Positions 50,870 through 61,020 of a DNA stretch of 64,000 bases are shown piece after piece; the stretch's first letter is position 1, and each line of letters begins with the position of its first letter. A model generated the notes under the pieces. It was not told the DNA's origin and searched no databases. It was given only the letters and a program-made list of their open reading frames with translations. The DNA is from Diphasiastrum complanatum. Its lineage: Eukaryota; Streptophyta; Lycopodiopsida; Lycopodiales; Lycopodiaceae. Location: positions 66,985,940 to 67,049,939 of the forward strand of contig CM055095.1 in NCBI GenBank assembly GCA_029204225.1. The letters run 5' to 3'. The translations under genes were made by a program, and so were the position numbers.

Positions 50870-51330
50870 CTGATATTCCCCTGGGAATATCCTATCTGCC
50901 TTTGGAATAAGACTGGAGCATAGAACTGGATGTTCGGACCTTAGGCCATTACAACGCCAATGTTGTAATAGTTTAACGTAATCAAAGTCCTAGCCTCTAG
51001 TCAGTTGATATTGTAATAAGTTCAAGTTGAATATTTTTAAGTTATCGGCTTGGAGGTTAAAAGATAAGTTAGAGTCCATTGGGGGTTTGTCCCATGGGGC
51101 CATCTTTGTAAATTCGACCACCCATTTTGGTATAAATATAACTGAGGTTGGCTCATTTTGCTAAGAATTCATTTTGAAATAAAAGTCTAATCTTCTAAGT
51201 TGGATCTTCCCTTGTGAATATTTGCATTGTAGTGTATATTTCTTCTCGTGAACCAAGTTAATTACTTTTATTTTCTTGTTGGGCCTTTCACAAGTAGGTT
51301 AAGCCTTTGTGAAGTTGGTTTTTAAGTTAA
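50870..51330 (+). repeat. LTR-like promoter region
   Basis: A TATA box (GGTATAAATATAAC, about 51130) is followed 40-50 bp later by a GAAATAAAAG signal, a layout typical of an LTR U3-R. No matching second LTR was found in the window. Confidence 0.4.
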
Positions 51331-51529
51331 GCCGTCAGTTGTTAGTTGCAAGAAAAGAGCTTAAGAGAGAAGAGTGGATCTTACCTAATACTCACCCTAT
51401 GCTCATTGTGCTTTCCCATCCTCTTGCTTAAGCTAGTTGGAAAAGCCATAGCCGACGGAGGATGTGAAACGTAAAAGTCGTTGCCGCTCTTTTTCTCGCT
51501 TTCTTTATTTTTCTAATTTACTATTCCCT

Positions 51530-51649
51530 TGTTTCTATCTTTGTAGCTTACTATCTTCTTTTCATGTAGCTGAACTGATCCATTTCGAGTGTTTCTATAT
51601 TTGTAGCTTACTATCTTCTTTTCATGCAGCTGAACTGATCTATTTCGAG
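51530..51649 (+). repeat. 60-bp tandem duplication
   Basis: TGTTTCTAT(C/A)TTTGTAGCTT and the following bases occur at 51530-51589 and 51590-51649 with only four or so differences. Sixty is a multiple of three, so a Cys/Leu/Phe-rich frame stays open through both; I do not regard it as a gene. Confidence 0.93.
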
Positions 51650-52787
51650 GGAGGGAATGCGTTCCATGAGTTTTTTGTGTATGTTTCTTTTAAACATCTG
51701 ATATTTTTTGTTTTTTTGTGTATGTTTCTTTTGTGTAGGATCAGCCTTTTCAGTCGTTAGAGGGAGGGCCTGTTCGTGACTGCCAAACGAGATTTGGAAG
51801 GAGACAAGCTAGACAACACTCTCAGCACGATCAACCTGCAGCAAGCTTTGCTTTTATCCATTTGCCCAGCCAACAAAGCAAATTTGCAAAAGAGCTTACT
51901 AGTTTCTGTTTCTTACTAGTTTCTTCTAGCTCCTCAGTTTTTTGGCTCTACAGTAGAATCCGCCCTCAGAAGTCTGTTGTGCGAGTCATTTTTGAAGTAT
52001 TCAAGCTTGTGCGAGTATCCAGATTTCTTGTGCGAGTCATTTAAGTATTCAGGCCTATGCAAGTATCAAGCTTTCTTGTGTGAGTTATTTTTGGAGTATT
52101 CAAGCATGTGCGAGTATCCGACAACTTGCCAATAACATCTTTGAGCCTGTGCAACTTCCTCATCTCTGATTTCATTGAGTTGCCACTCTATTCATCATCT
52201 TTTGTAGGGGGGACAGGATCTTAACGGCTTTTGAAGTGTTTTCCTTGGAATTTATCACTCGCACAACTATTTTTATTACTCGCATAACTGTTTTTTTTGG
52301 AATTTCCCACTTGCACAGCTGTTTTTCAGCGTCCATAGTAGTTCAGATCCATCAATAGAGGTTAAGATCCATCAATATCCACTGTGTGAGCTCTCAAAAG
52401 TTCAAACTTTGCGAAACTTCCTCAAGAAGACCTTCAAAGTCAGCTCTACACGACTTTGGAAAGCTTCACCACTCGCATAGCCTGTAAACATCCATCCAAG
52501 GTAAATTTTTACCCCACAAACCCCTGTGTGAATACTTTCTCTCATGATTTGATCAGTTCCCTCATCAAATTGACAATTTGAGCCATTTGTGGGGTCAACT
52601 AGGATCTGACGATACTCGTATAGTTGTGTGAGTAGCTCTTCAGTATTTGCACAGCCCATAGGCATCCTCAAAGACAATGAAAATTTTTAACAAAAGTCAG
52701 AAAGGTGAGAAAATCCATCAGATTTCATTCAAAACAATTAAAAAATCCTACCTTTCTCATTAATAGTAGCTGCATAGTTGTAGGGAG

Positions 52788-54282
52788 TGTAGGTTCGATG
52801 GTGAGCAGCCCTCCGCTTGTCAAAAGGATTAGAACACTTGGATAGGTTCCTAACTGTGCTTAGTTTCTAGTGTAGATGCTTTCTACACTTAATCTAACTC
52901 TACACCAACTTAATTCTACTTTCACTAACACTAAGCACGAGCATTCATCAAGATAGTAGGTGAAAGGAAGAGAGAAAAGAGATGAGATGGAGGCTAGCTC
53001 ATGTGCTCAATCTGCATGCTAATGGAAAAGCCATAGCTAGTAAAACAAGAACAATAGAAATGTAAACAATAAGCAACACAACAAAAAGCAATAGCAAGAG
53101 TGATTAGCACATGAGGATGCTTGCTCTCCAATTTGGTAGAGTTTCCTCCTCTCAATAAACATGTAAAATGGTGTACAATAGGTGCCTCTTAATCTTTGGG
53201 GTGACCCTTGCCCCTTGTTTCCTATTGGCTACTTCCAAGAAGGTAGGATGGAAATCCTAACCCTTCAAAAGAAACACAAACTAATCTATGTTGTACAAAG
53301 CAGCACACCCCACCTACTACCATTTGACTTTTGACTAATCACAAAACTTAGAGACCTTAAACTTAAACTTTGACCTTCTGATATTATTTTATTCACATGG
53401 CCCAAAGTCTAGCCTATTCAGAAATAAATTATTTATAAGTGCTCATTGGGCTATGGGCTTATACACGTAGGAAGCCATGGCAACTTATTTCTACTACTTC
53501 CGTCTATTGTATTTATTTACACGAAAATATATAGGTTCGATGGTGAGCAGCCCTCCGCCTATCAAAAGGGTTAGAACACTTGGGTAGGTTCCTAACTATG
53601 CTTAGTTGTTAGTTTAGATGCTTTCTACACTCAATCTAACTCTACCCCAACTTAACTCTACTTTCACTAACACTAAGCACAAGCATTCATCATAGTAGGT
53701 GACAGGAAGAGAGAAAAGAGATGAGATGGAGGTAAGCTCATGTGCTCAATATGCATGCTAAAGGAAAAGCCATAACTAGTAAAACAAGAACAATAGAAAT
53801 GTAAACAATAAGCAACACAACAAACATCAATAGCAAGAGTGATCAGCACATGAGGATGCTTGCTCTCCAATTTGGTAGAGTTTCCTCCTCTCAATAAGCA
53901 TGTAAAATAGTGTACAATAGGTGCCTCTTTATTTTTGGGGTGGCTCTTGCCCCTTGCTTCCTATTGGCTACTTGCAAGAAGGTAGGATGGAAATCCTAAT
54001 GCTTCAAAAGAAACACAAACTAATCTATGGTGTACAAAGAAGCACACCCCACCTACTACCATTTGACTTTTGACTAGTTACAAAACTTAGAGATCTTAAC
54101 TTAAACTTTGGCCTTCTAATATTACTTTATTCACATGGCCCAAAGTCTAGTTTTTAAAAAAATAAATTATCTACAAGTGCTCCTTTGGCTATGGGCTTAT
54201 ACATGCAGGAAGCCACGGCCCGTGCAACTTATTTCTACCACTTTCGGCTATTTTATTTATTTACATGAAAATACTCACAACA
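52788..54282. repeat. Two LTR-like units joined head to tail
   Basis: A unit of about 742 bp starting AGGTTCGATGGTGAGCAGCC occurs at 52791 and 53533, over 90% alike by eye. The pair starts TGTAGG and ends CAACA, so it has TG..CA termini. No internal retroelement region separates them: the first copy's end is directly joined to the second's start. Orientation is unclear; the bases after the right end (GAGCCTCCAACC) resemble the 3' part of a tRNA-Met primer site. Confidence 0.85.
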
Positions 54283-54375
54283 GAGCCTCCAACCTGAAGT
54301 AGTGCTGGTACCTCGGCACTATGGTGTTTAGTAGTGTCGTTTTGCTCGTCGTTGTTGGATGAGGTAGCCCGAGAC

Positions 54376-56077
54376 CTATTCCACGAATTCCAGTCTTTTT
54401 GTGCTTTTCACATCTTTGGACTTGTGGACGCCTGTGAGCCAAAATTGGTCAATCCACACTTGGAATCTGCTTGGCCAGGGATCGCCTAGTAATGCCGCTC
54501 TATAGTACCACTCGAGCCACTGGGAGTTGGTCTTTAACTTTTTCAGACGCCAGGGTTGTGTTAGGATAAAAAAGATGGGGGGGTAAGAAGTCATCCCATT
54601 TAGTGGAGACGCCCATCAGAAATTCTAAGTCCCAGACAAATGTTGCTGTCGCGTGGACCGTGGGATCAGGACGTTTGATATACGATTTCGAAAAATGGAT
54701 GAGAACTCTCTTGGCATCTACATCCGTTCCCATCCATGCTCCGATGAAATTCTTGGCCAATTCATAGTTTTGAGTGTGATCTGGTCCAGAGGTATACCAC
54801 ACTCCGCCCATTTGGATCGTCGTGTGATGGGGAGGAAGTGCGGGTTGGTGCGTAGTTGTCGTGGACTTTGTATGCCATGATGGCCATAGGGTCTTTTTCG
54901 AACATTTGCTGGCGCCATTCCCGTTGGGGTTGTAATGCTGGAAGGCATCCTAGCTCATTTCCCTTGATAGTCTGGGACGAAAATGAAATATGCCAATTGC
55001 CGCGTCAGGATTAGTAGGGATATTTGACTAAAAACTCATTGATTTAATCTTCTACTAACTTTGGTTTGCAAAAGGCGCGGTTGACAGACATGCTGCGAGA
55101 GCCCTGGGAGGTGGAGGCTTGTTGTTCCCCCCTGTCTTGCCCTTGGCTTAGATCCGTGCCTTGGCTTCTATCGAGGCCTGGCTTTGGCCTTGTTCTGCAT
55201 TCTGCATCGGATGCTTGGTCTTGGAACTCTAGTTTCGTTGCGCTTTTCCCTTTGTCTTGGCCCGTACTAGTCTGTGCAGCTCCAAATATAGGTGGCATTG
55301 GAATTACCACTATGGTTGGCTGTGGTTGGCTGATGTTGTTGTTCCATGTGCCTTTGGCAGGCTTTGAAAGCCATTTTAGCTTGTTGGAGCTCTCGGATTG
55401 CACTATGTTGATAATTATCGAAGTCCTCTTGGTAGCTGTCTGGTGATATATATCCACCTACTTTGTTAATAAAGCCATCTTGTTCTGACTGAGAGGGTGG
55501 TTAGAAGTGGTTGGTTGGGCTAACCAATTGGTCTTCTCATTTTGCAAGCTCTGCACCTCCGCTCCTAGACGTTGATTTTTAGTTTCCAAGATAAGGAGTT
55601 GGAAGAATGGAAGATGTGATGGTGATGGAGGGTGCGGAATAAGCGAGAACGGGTATGGAAGGTGGAGGAATGTGGGCGATAGGAATAGAGACGATGGCAG
55701 TAGTGGATGGTTTGGGCGGACTTGCGGACTTTGAGACAGCGCCACACATACGTTTGCTGGCCGGTGAGTTAGTCGAAGCAGTGCGAGTAGTGGTAGGTGT
55801 AGTGGTGGGAGGGACAAGACTAGTGTATGGAATGGTGGTGGTAAAATAGGACGTCAGAGCAATTAAAATCCTAGACTTTCTGTTCAAGGAGGGTAGCAGC
55901 GAGGTTGCACGGTGATCCGGTCGTGCACATTGGGTTTTATGACAAGGTACAATTCGTTGATAGTGAAGGAGTGCCAATCATAGGGCCCAACTGAGGGGTT
56001 AGGGAATTCACTGTAGGATTTCACAATTTGGATGAGGAGGCTGGATTGAATGCAATCCTTTTGTAGACTTGATACGA
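54376..56077 (-). pseudogene. Unassigned decayed coding sequence next to the LTR pair
   Basis: Several minus frames look coding but are broken: GGVWYTSGPDHTQNYELAKN, IGAWMGTDVDAKRVLIHFSK, LQVARVV-type ends, and SKTKHPMQNAEQGQSQ/ATKLEFQDQASDAECRTRPK. Composition changes to GC-richer than the surroundings. I recognise no family; a gag or accessory ORF of a retroelement is possible. Confidence 0.4.
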
Positions 56078-56611
56078 CTAGAAAATTGTTCGATAGGTGG
56101 GGGGGGGGGGGACGGTGGGATTATTGATAGCCTCTATCAAATAACCATTGTTAGTTTTCAAAATGGTTTCAAGAGTAGGAGGGGTCAGGTATGGTTGGAT
56201 GAGGGTAGGAGCACGGCGGTGGGTAGGACGGGGTCTATCACCAAAAATAATCTTGATGGTAGACATGGAGTTAGCATTCACACGCATGGGGTACGTCTTA
56301 TCATGGTACTGGATGTAAAAATGGTTTTTCTTCGCATCCCACATGGTGAAGGCCATGAGGATGAAGTCCATGTTGATGGTGGAGGTAAATAGCGTTGGGA
56401 AAATGCCCATTGCTTCGAGGAGAGGGTCGGCTTGGCCGATGAAGCCGTCCAGGAAACTTAAGGCCTCTGCTTCTGCTACTCGATCCAAAACACTTTCCAT
56501 GAAAGGTAAGGGAATATGATCTTTCTTGGTAACCACATTTAACACTTTAGATTTACACAGATTCGCATTTTGTCGTTCTTCTTGGGTACTATGACTATAG
56601 GTGATACCCAT
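56078..56611 (-). pseudogene. Open frame joining Ty3/gypsy RT to unrelated sequence
   Basis: The first third reads KKDHIPLPFMESVLDRVAEA and LSFLDGFIGQADPLLEA, the RT motif H-x-P-L-P..D-x-x-x-D..S-F-L-D-G. From about 56420 on it changes to GIFPTLFTSTINMDFILMAF, DKTYPMRVNANSMST and a Pro-rich end, which is not RT. The frame stays open over the join. Confidence 0.65.
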
Positions 56612-57000
56612 TATGTGTGCTTGATTTCATAAATGAATTCGACATCGAGAAGCTTCTGCAACTCCTATTTGATTAGCTCCGTATAATTAGGATTGCAGCA
56701 ATAATAATGGCTCACCTTGGAGATTGCTCCTTCCACCAAGGGTTTGGTATGTTGGACTATTGTTGGTGGTATACCCTTCAAATCTTTGTAGGTCCATGTG
56801 AAGCAATCCTTGCATTCCACCAACAGAGTGCATAATTGTGTGAACTATGTGGGTTTCAACTGTTCTCCCACATAGACAAGTTTCACTTCTTCGCTTGGCT
56901 CAACTAGATTCATTGGTTGTGTCCGTGAAGGTCCTTTAAAGACTTGTTTTGCTGGTTCCTGACTTTGATCATGTTCTCTCTGCGCTTAAGACATCATGAT
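56612..57000 (-). pseudogene. Ty3/gypsy RT N-terminal region, decayed
   Basis: Minus-strand pieces CFTWTYKDLKGIPPTIVQHT, ELIKQELQKLLDVEFIYEIK and WVSPIVIVPKKNDKMRICVN are the standard RT entry of Tat/Athila-type elements. Stops and frameshifts break it up. It links the protease at 57.7-58.3 kb to the RT piece at 56.4-56.6 kb. Confidence 0.78.
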
Positions 57001-57699
57001 TACTACGTCCTCTAAGGTGTAATTCTTGAAGGTTTCTGACATCTCGTGAACTGACAAGATTCTTTCTTCAACATGTTGATCTTAGCCTGACTCGTAATCT
57101 TTGGATTTTCAATCATCTGAGAGGATGATGACGCTATGTCTGGCTCCAATCAGATAGATTTCAAGGAGTTCAATATCTTATTCTTTTCTTTTTTATCAAC
57201 ATAATTGTACACCTCCTTGTTATCCTTCTTGGGAACTGGTCGGGTATTCGCTTCGTGATTACAAACATCTATGTCCACTGTACCTATAGCTTCTTCTGGT
57301 AGATCATTCCATCGGATCACCTGACTGTAGCACTATTTCAAATAATGTTTCTTATTTGTGGGTGCCTTGGGTGGGTCTACCTTGGAAACCTTAGCTATTG
57401 GCGCTTTCTGTGGAGGCTGAGATGGTATTTTTCTCATTCTGTATCGATCAAGATCCATGTGTTGCAGGACCTATTCATCTGTCAGCTCAACTTCTTCATC
57501 ATATGAAAAGGCATGCTGCCAAGGCACTAAATCATCTTTGACTTGCTCTAGTATCAGCTCTGCTGCTAACATGCCATGTTGATCATGTTGATCCCAAAAG
57601 TTATTGGCGTGTCAAGGGTGTAACCTTTCAGTGATGATGTGCTGGGTTCTGGATCTGAACCTGGTTGACATGCATGCCCAGCCATACAATCAACTGTTG

Positions 57700-58290
57700 C
57701 TAAGACGTCCATCCACATCGCACAATATCTGTTTGAGACTCATAATGACTCCCCTTGGCTTGCCTTGGGAGATAAACGGTGTGATCTATGGTGGAAGATC
57801 CCTCATCAGCCTTGGGCGTAATCGGTTTCACTGCCCATGTGGTTGGATCGACCTTTACAGCCTGCCCTCTATTCTCGAAGGTGAGTTTTCTGGTCCCCCA
57901 GTTGTGAACCACTTGTGTGACTCTCAACCAAGGTCTTCCAAGTAAAACACGATAGGAAGAAGGAGACTCTGGAATGTCCATCACCACAAAGGTGATTATA
58001 AATTGCACTCCCACTATCTTTACTGGGATATCTTTCACTACACCTTTTGGTTTCACACATGGCTGATCTGCTAGTTTGATGAAAAATCTTGCTAGCTTCA
58101 ATCCTTGTAAATCCCACTTTTGATATAAGGTAGTGGAGAGCAAATTGACACTTGATCCTCCATCTACCACTGCAGCTTCGTCTTCGTACCTCTTGTGCTT
58201 GATCGACAGAGTGATGTTGTGTTGCTCAATATCCCATGCTGCTCCAATATGGAGGACGTTGTTGGTTCCTTCGTAGCCTGCACAATACAA
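57700..58290 (-). pseudogene. Ty3/gypsy aspartic protease region (second element)
   Basis: Reads DEAAVVDGGSSVNLLSTTLY, then VKDIPVKIVGVQFIITFVVM and SSYRVLLGRPWLRVTQVVHN. D-G-G-S replaces D-T-G-S, and the G-R-P-W-L motif follows at the usual distance, as in plant Tat/Athila-type proteases. The 196-codon frame is open here but the downstream RT is broken. Confidence 0.85.
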
Positions 58291-58479
58291 GGGATCTTAT
58301 GCGGCTAGTTCTAGTTCTGATTTGATCCATTCAGCTAGAATGCTCTTTGCTTGAGGTGCAATCCGCAGGAACTCTTTGAGGGATAAGTTCATATGGCTAG
58401 CCAGTAGACTTGTGAGCACTCCCGTTTGTGGACCCTCAGGCTCTCCCATGTGTAATGGAAGTTCATGATGATGCAAACA

Positions 58480-59690
58480 AGTGTTTTGATATGTTCGCAA
58501 TGGCGAGCTTGTTGAAATTGAAGAAAGGCCAAAACCGAAAGTACCCAAAGAAAAAATGAAAGCCGCTTACTAAAAATAGGGGTTGAAAAAGGGCCTCACC
58601 CAAAATTTGGATATTAAATGCCAAAACACCTTGGAGGCTATAAAAACTGGGAGGTACACCCACTAGCCATTGACATTTTGGGCTTCAAGGGTGTACAAAA
58701 GGAAAAACTTGAATGGCCTCCCTAGCCTTTGACAAAAATGGCATCTTGGCTAGTTTTGGAAGAGAGCCTTGAATGCACCACTCCCCCACTCTCTTATGGA
58801 GGCCACTAGGTGTACTATCAAATGGGTTGAGGACAAATGGCAAAGAGGGCATGAAGGGCATGAAAGCTGGCAAAGACTCATTTTGAAGGGGGACACTTGG
58901 GTTTTCCTATAAAAAGGAGCCATGTATGTGTGTTGAGAGTTAGTGTATTTGGATGTTAGAGCTTTTGTATCCTTGTTGTCTTGCCTCATATGAGTGTGAT
59001 TTGCTTGGAGGTAGTGTCTTGAATTGTAGTTGTGTGGTGTGGTTGTTGTTAGTGGTTTGAGAGTAATGTTAGTGGTTAGGCGTGAATGCTTGATTGCTTG
59101 ATTGCTTAGTGTGATGCCTTGATTGTGGTTGTTTCAATCTCACATTGTGTGGAGGTGGTGTTTGATTTCATTATTGAGCATTGTTTATAGTTGGTTACCC
59201 TCTTTCTCTCATTGATAAGATGTAAAGTGTTTGAATGCTTGAAGAGATCTAGAGGATGCTTACTCCTTGTTTTGAATTGTTGGTTGATTGATGCTCATGG
59301 TTGGTTGGAATGAGTGCATTGTGGATTGAGTGTTATGAGCATGGTGTGTGGTTTCTTGTAGATTGAATGCGTTGCTTAGAGAGAGGGAGAGGGTGAAGGG
59401 TTTACCCTCTCGTTTGTTGTAAGGTGGATGGAGAGAAGGTTTGCATGTGGATTGAGAGCACTATTGAGTAGTTGGTTTGGATGTGAATGCACTCACAATA
59501 TTTTTCCTTGGTTCATTCCGTATTAGGATGCATGTGTGAAGGACCATGCCATTGCTTCGTAGAATTGGATGAGTTGAATGCTTGTTAGAAGAGTGTATTT
59601 ACATGCATTAGGGTTCGAATGATGAGCACACCATTTGCATGACGAAGAGAATGCAACACCAGCAAGGGCAACATTACGATAAGCAAGGCA
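58480..59690 (+). repeat. Possible LTR or promoter-like region
   Basis: TATAAAAAGG at 58908-58917 with GT-rich sequence after it (TTGTTAGTGGTTTGAGAG, TGATTGCTTGATTGCTTAGT). Shares no clear second copy in the window. A solo LTR is one reading; no coding domain is seen. Confidence 0.3.
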
Positions 59691-59699
59691 AATCCCAAA

Positions 59700-59993
59700 C
59701 GAAGTACAAATAACTGGTTGCAGCCTCTGTCTACGCCTTCGGTGTGCGAGCTTCTTGAGGTCATTGTACTTCTGCTTCCAGGTATCTCGCTCCTTATTGG
59801 TGCTAACCAGCTCGTTAGTGGCTCTGATTCGTAGGTTCTTTTATTTCTTCAATTCTTCTTTCAAACGTTGGATTTCTATGTCGGTCCTCTGTCCTTCCTT
59901 CAGTAGAAACCTCATCAGTTTTCTATGGCGTTGGTCGGGCTAATTATTGCTTTGTGGGTCTTCCATTCTCTTTTCAGTAGTGAATTCCATCAC
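59700..59993 (-). pseudogene. Coiled-coil accessory ORF downstream of pol
   Basis: From MEFTTEKRMEDPQSNN, a stop, then HRKLMRFLLKEGQRTDIEIQ, RLKEELKK, a second stop, and ATNELVSTNKERDTWKQKYN. The heptad-like charged pattern suggests a coiled coil. It lies on the same strand as the pol gene, after its second RNase H. Function unknown. Confidence 0.45.
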
Positions 59994-60299
59994 CTGTGTT
60001 TTAGCATTTATATACATGAATATACAATGTGTTGAACGTACAACAAAATCTTTAAACCTTTACACCCCTCTCCCTTTCCGTGTGTATCTATCAGGTTCAT
60101 GCTAGGGCAGGGTTTTACTATGTACTTAGGCCGTGTGCATTAACCCATGGGTTATGCTACTATGGTGTGACCTAAAACAAGTTCTATATAGTTCATGGCT
60201 CATTAACTGATGTAATGGGACTAGGAGTTGGGGATTCTCTAGACCTACTTGGTTTATCAGACTTCTGATCCACCGAACTCCATACCATGCTTGGGCTTT

Positions 60300-60800
60300 T
60301 AGGATTGTCCGTAGCTCCGCAGCAATGGTTATGGGCGAAATGACTACCCTACCTAGCTTGCATTGCCAGTAATGATCATGGTTGTAGGCTATCGCAGCTA
60401 GACTATCAGCACGTTGGTTCTATGCTCGTGGAATATGCATCCATTCGATGTGGGAAAACTCTCTAGTGTATTCGTTGATGGCAATTGCATAGGCCTGTAA
60501 GATCCTGCTTTTGAGTCGGTATACGCCAGTCATACTTCGGATTAGGAGTTGTGAATCCCCCATAATTCGGAGGTTGCCTATAGTTTGTGCAACTCGCATG
60601 GTTATTTGCAGACCGATTAGAAGGGCTTTGTATTCTGCAGTGTTGTTCGTGAATCCTTTCCCTAATAGGACTCCTATACTGGCTATTCAGTCCCATTGGG
60701 ATTCTACAATACTGCTCCTATGGCACCTTCTCTATTCGAATGTCTGCAGGGTCCGTCTACCTTGAACGTATATGTCCCAAGTTCCTGGGTGAGTTCCATA
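60300..60800 (-). pseudogene. Second (plant/archaeal-type) RNase H, placed after the integrase
   Basis: Minus-strand segments TYTFKVDGPCRHSNREGAIG, KGFTNNTAEYKALLIGLQIT, RIMGDSQLLIRSMTGVYRLK and RADSLAAIAYNHDHYW match the RVT_3 type I RNase H in order, with D (VDG), E (AEYKAL), D (GDSQL) and the final D (RADSLA) visible. Three or more stops interrupt it. Extra RNases H of this type mark the Tat/Ogre lineage, where the domain normally lies before the integrase; here it lies about 220 bp after the pol frame ends. Confidence 0.8.
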
Positions 60801-61020
60801 TCACAACAATAATCTTTTTTGTATTTTTCTTAACTTTATGAATTTTTGTTTTGGTTTTTCGCACCCTTCCTTTCAGCGTATATGTACAAGGTCACTAGGG
60901 CTACTTTTGATTCTCTGAGTGTTCCCAGTATTCGTGATGCTTCTAGGTCATTCACTCCGATACCTGAAAAGGTGAACAGAAAAAGGTGTTACATACTGTA
61001 CAGGTGACTTCGGCTTCTCT

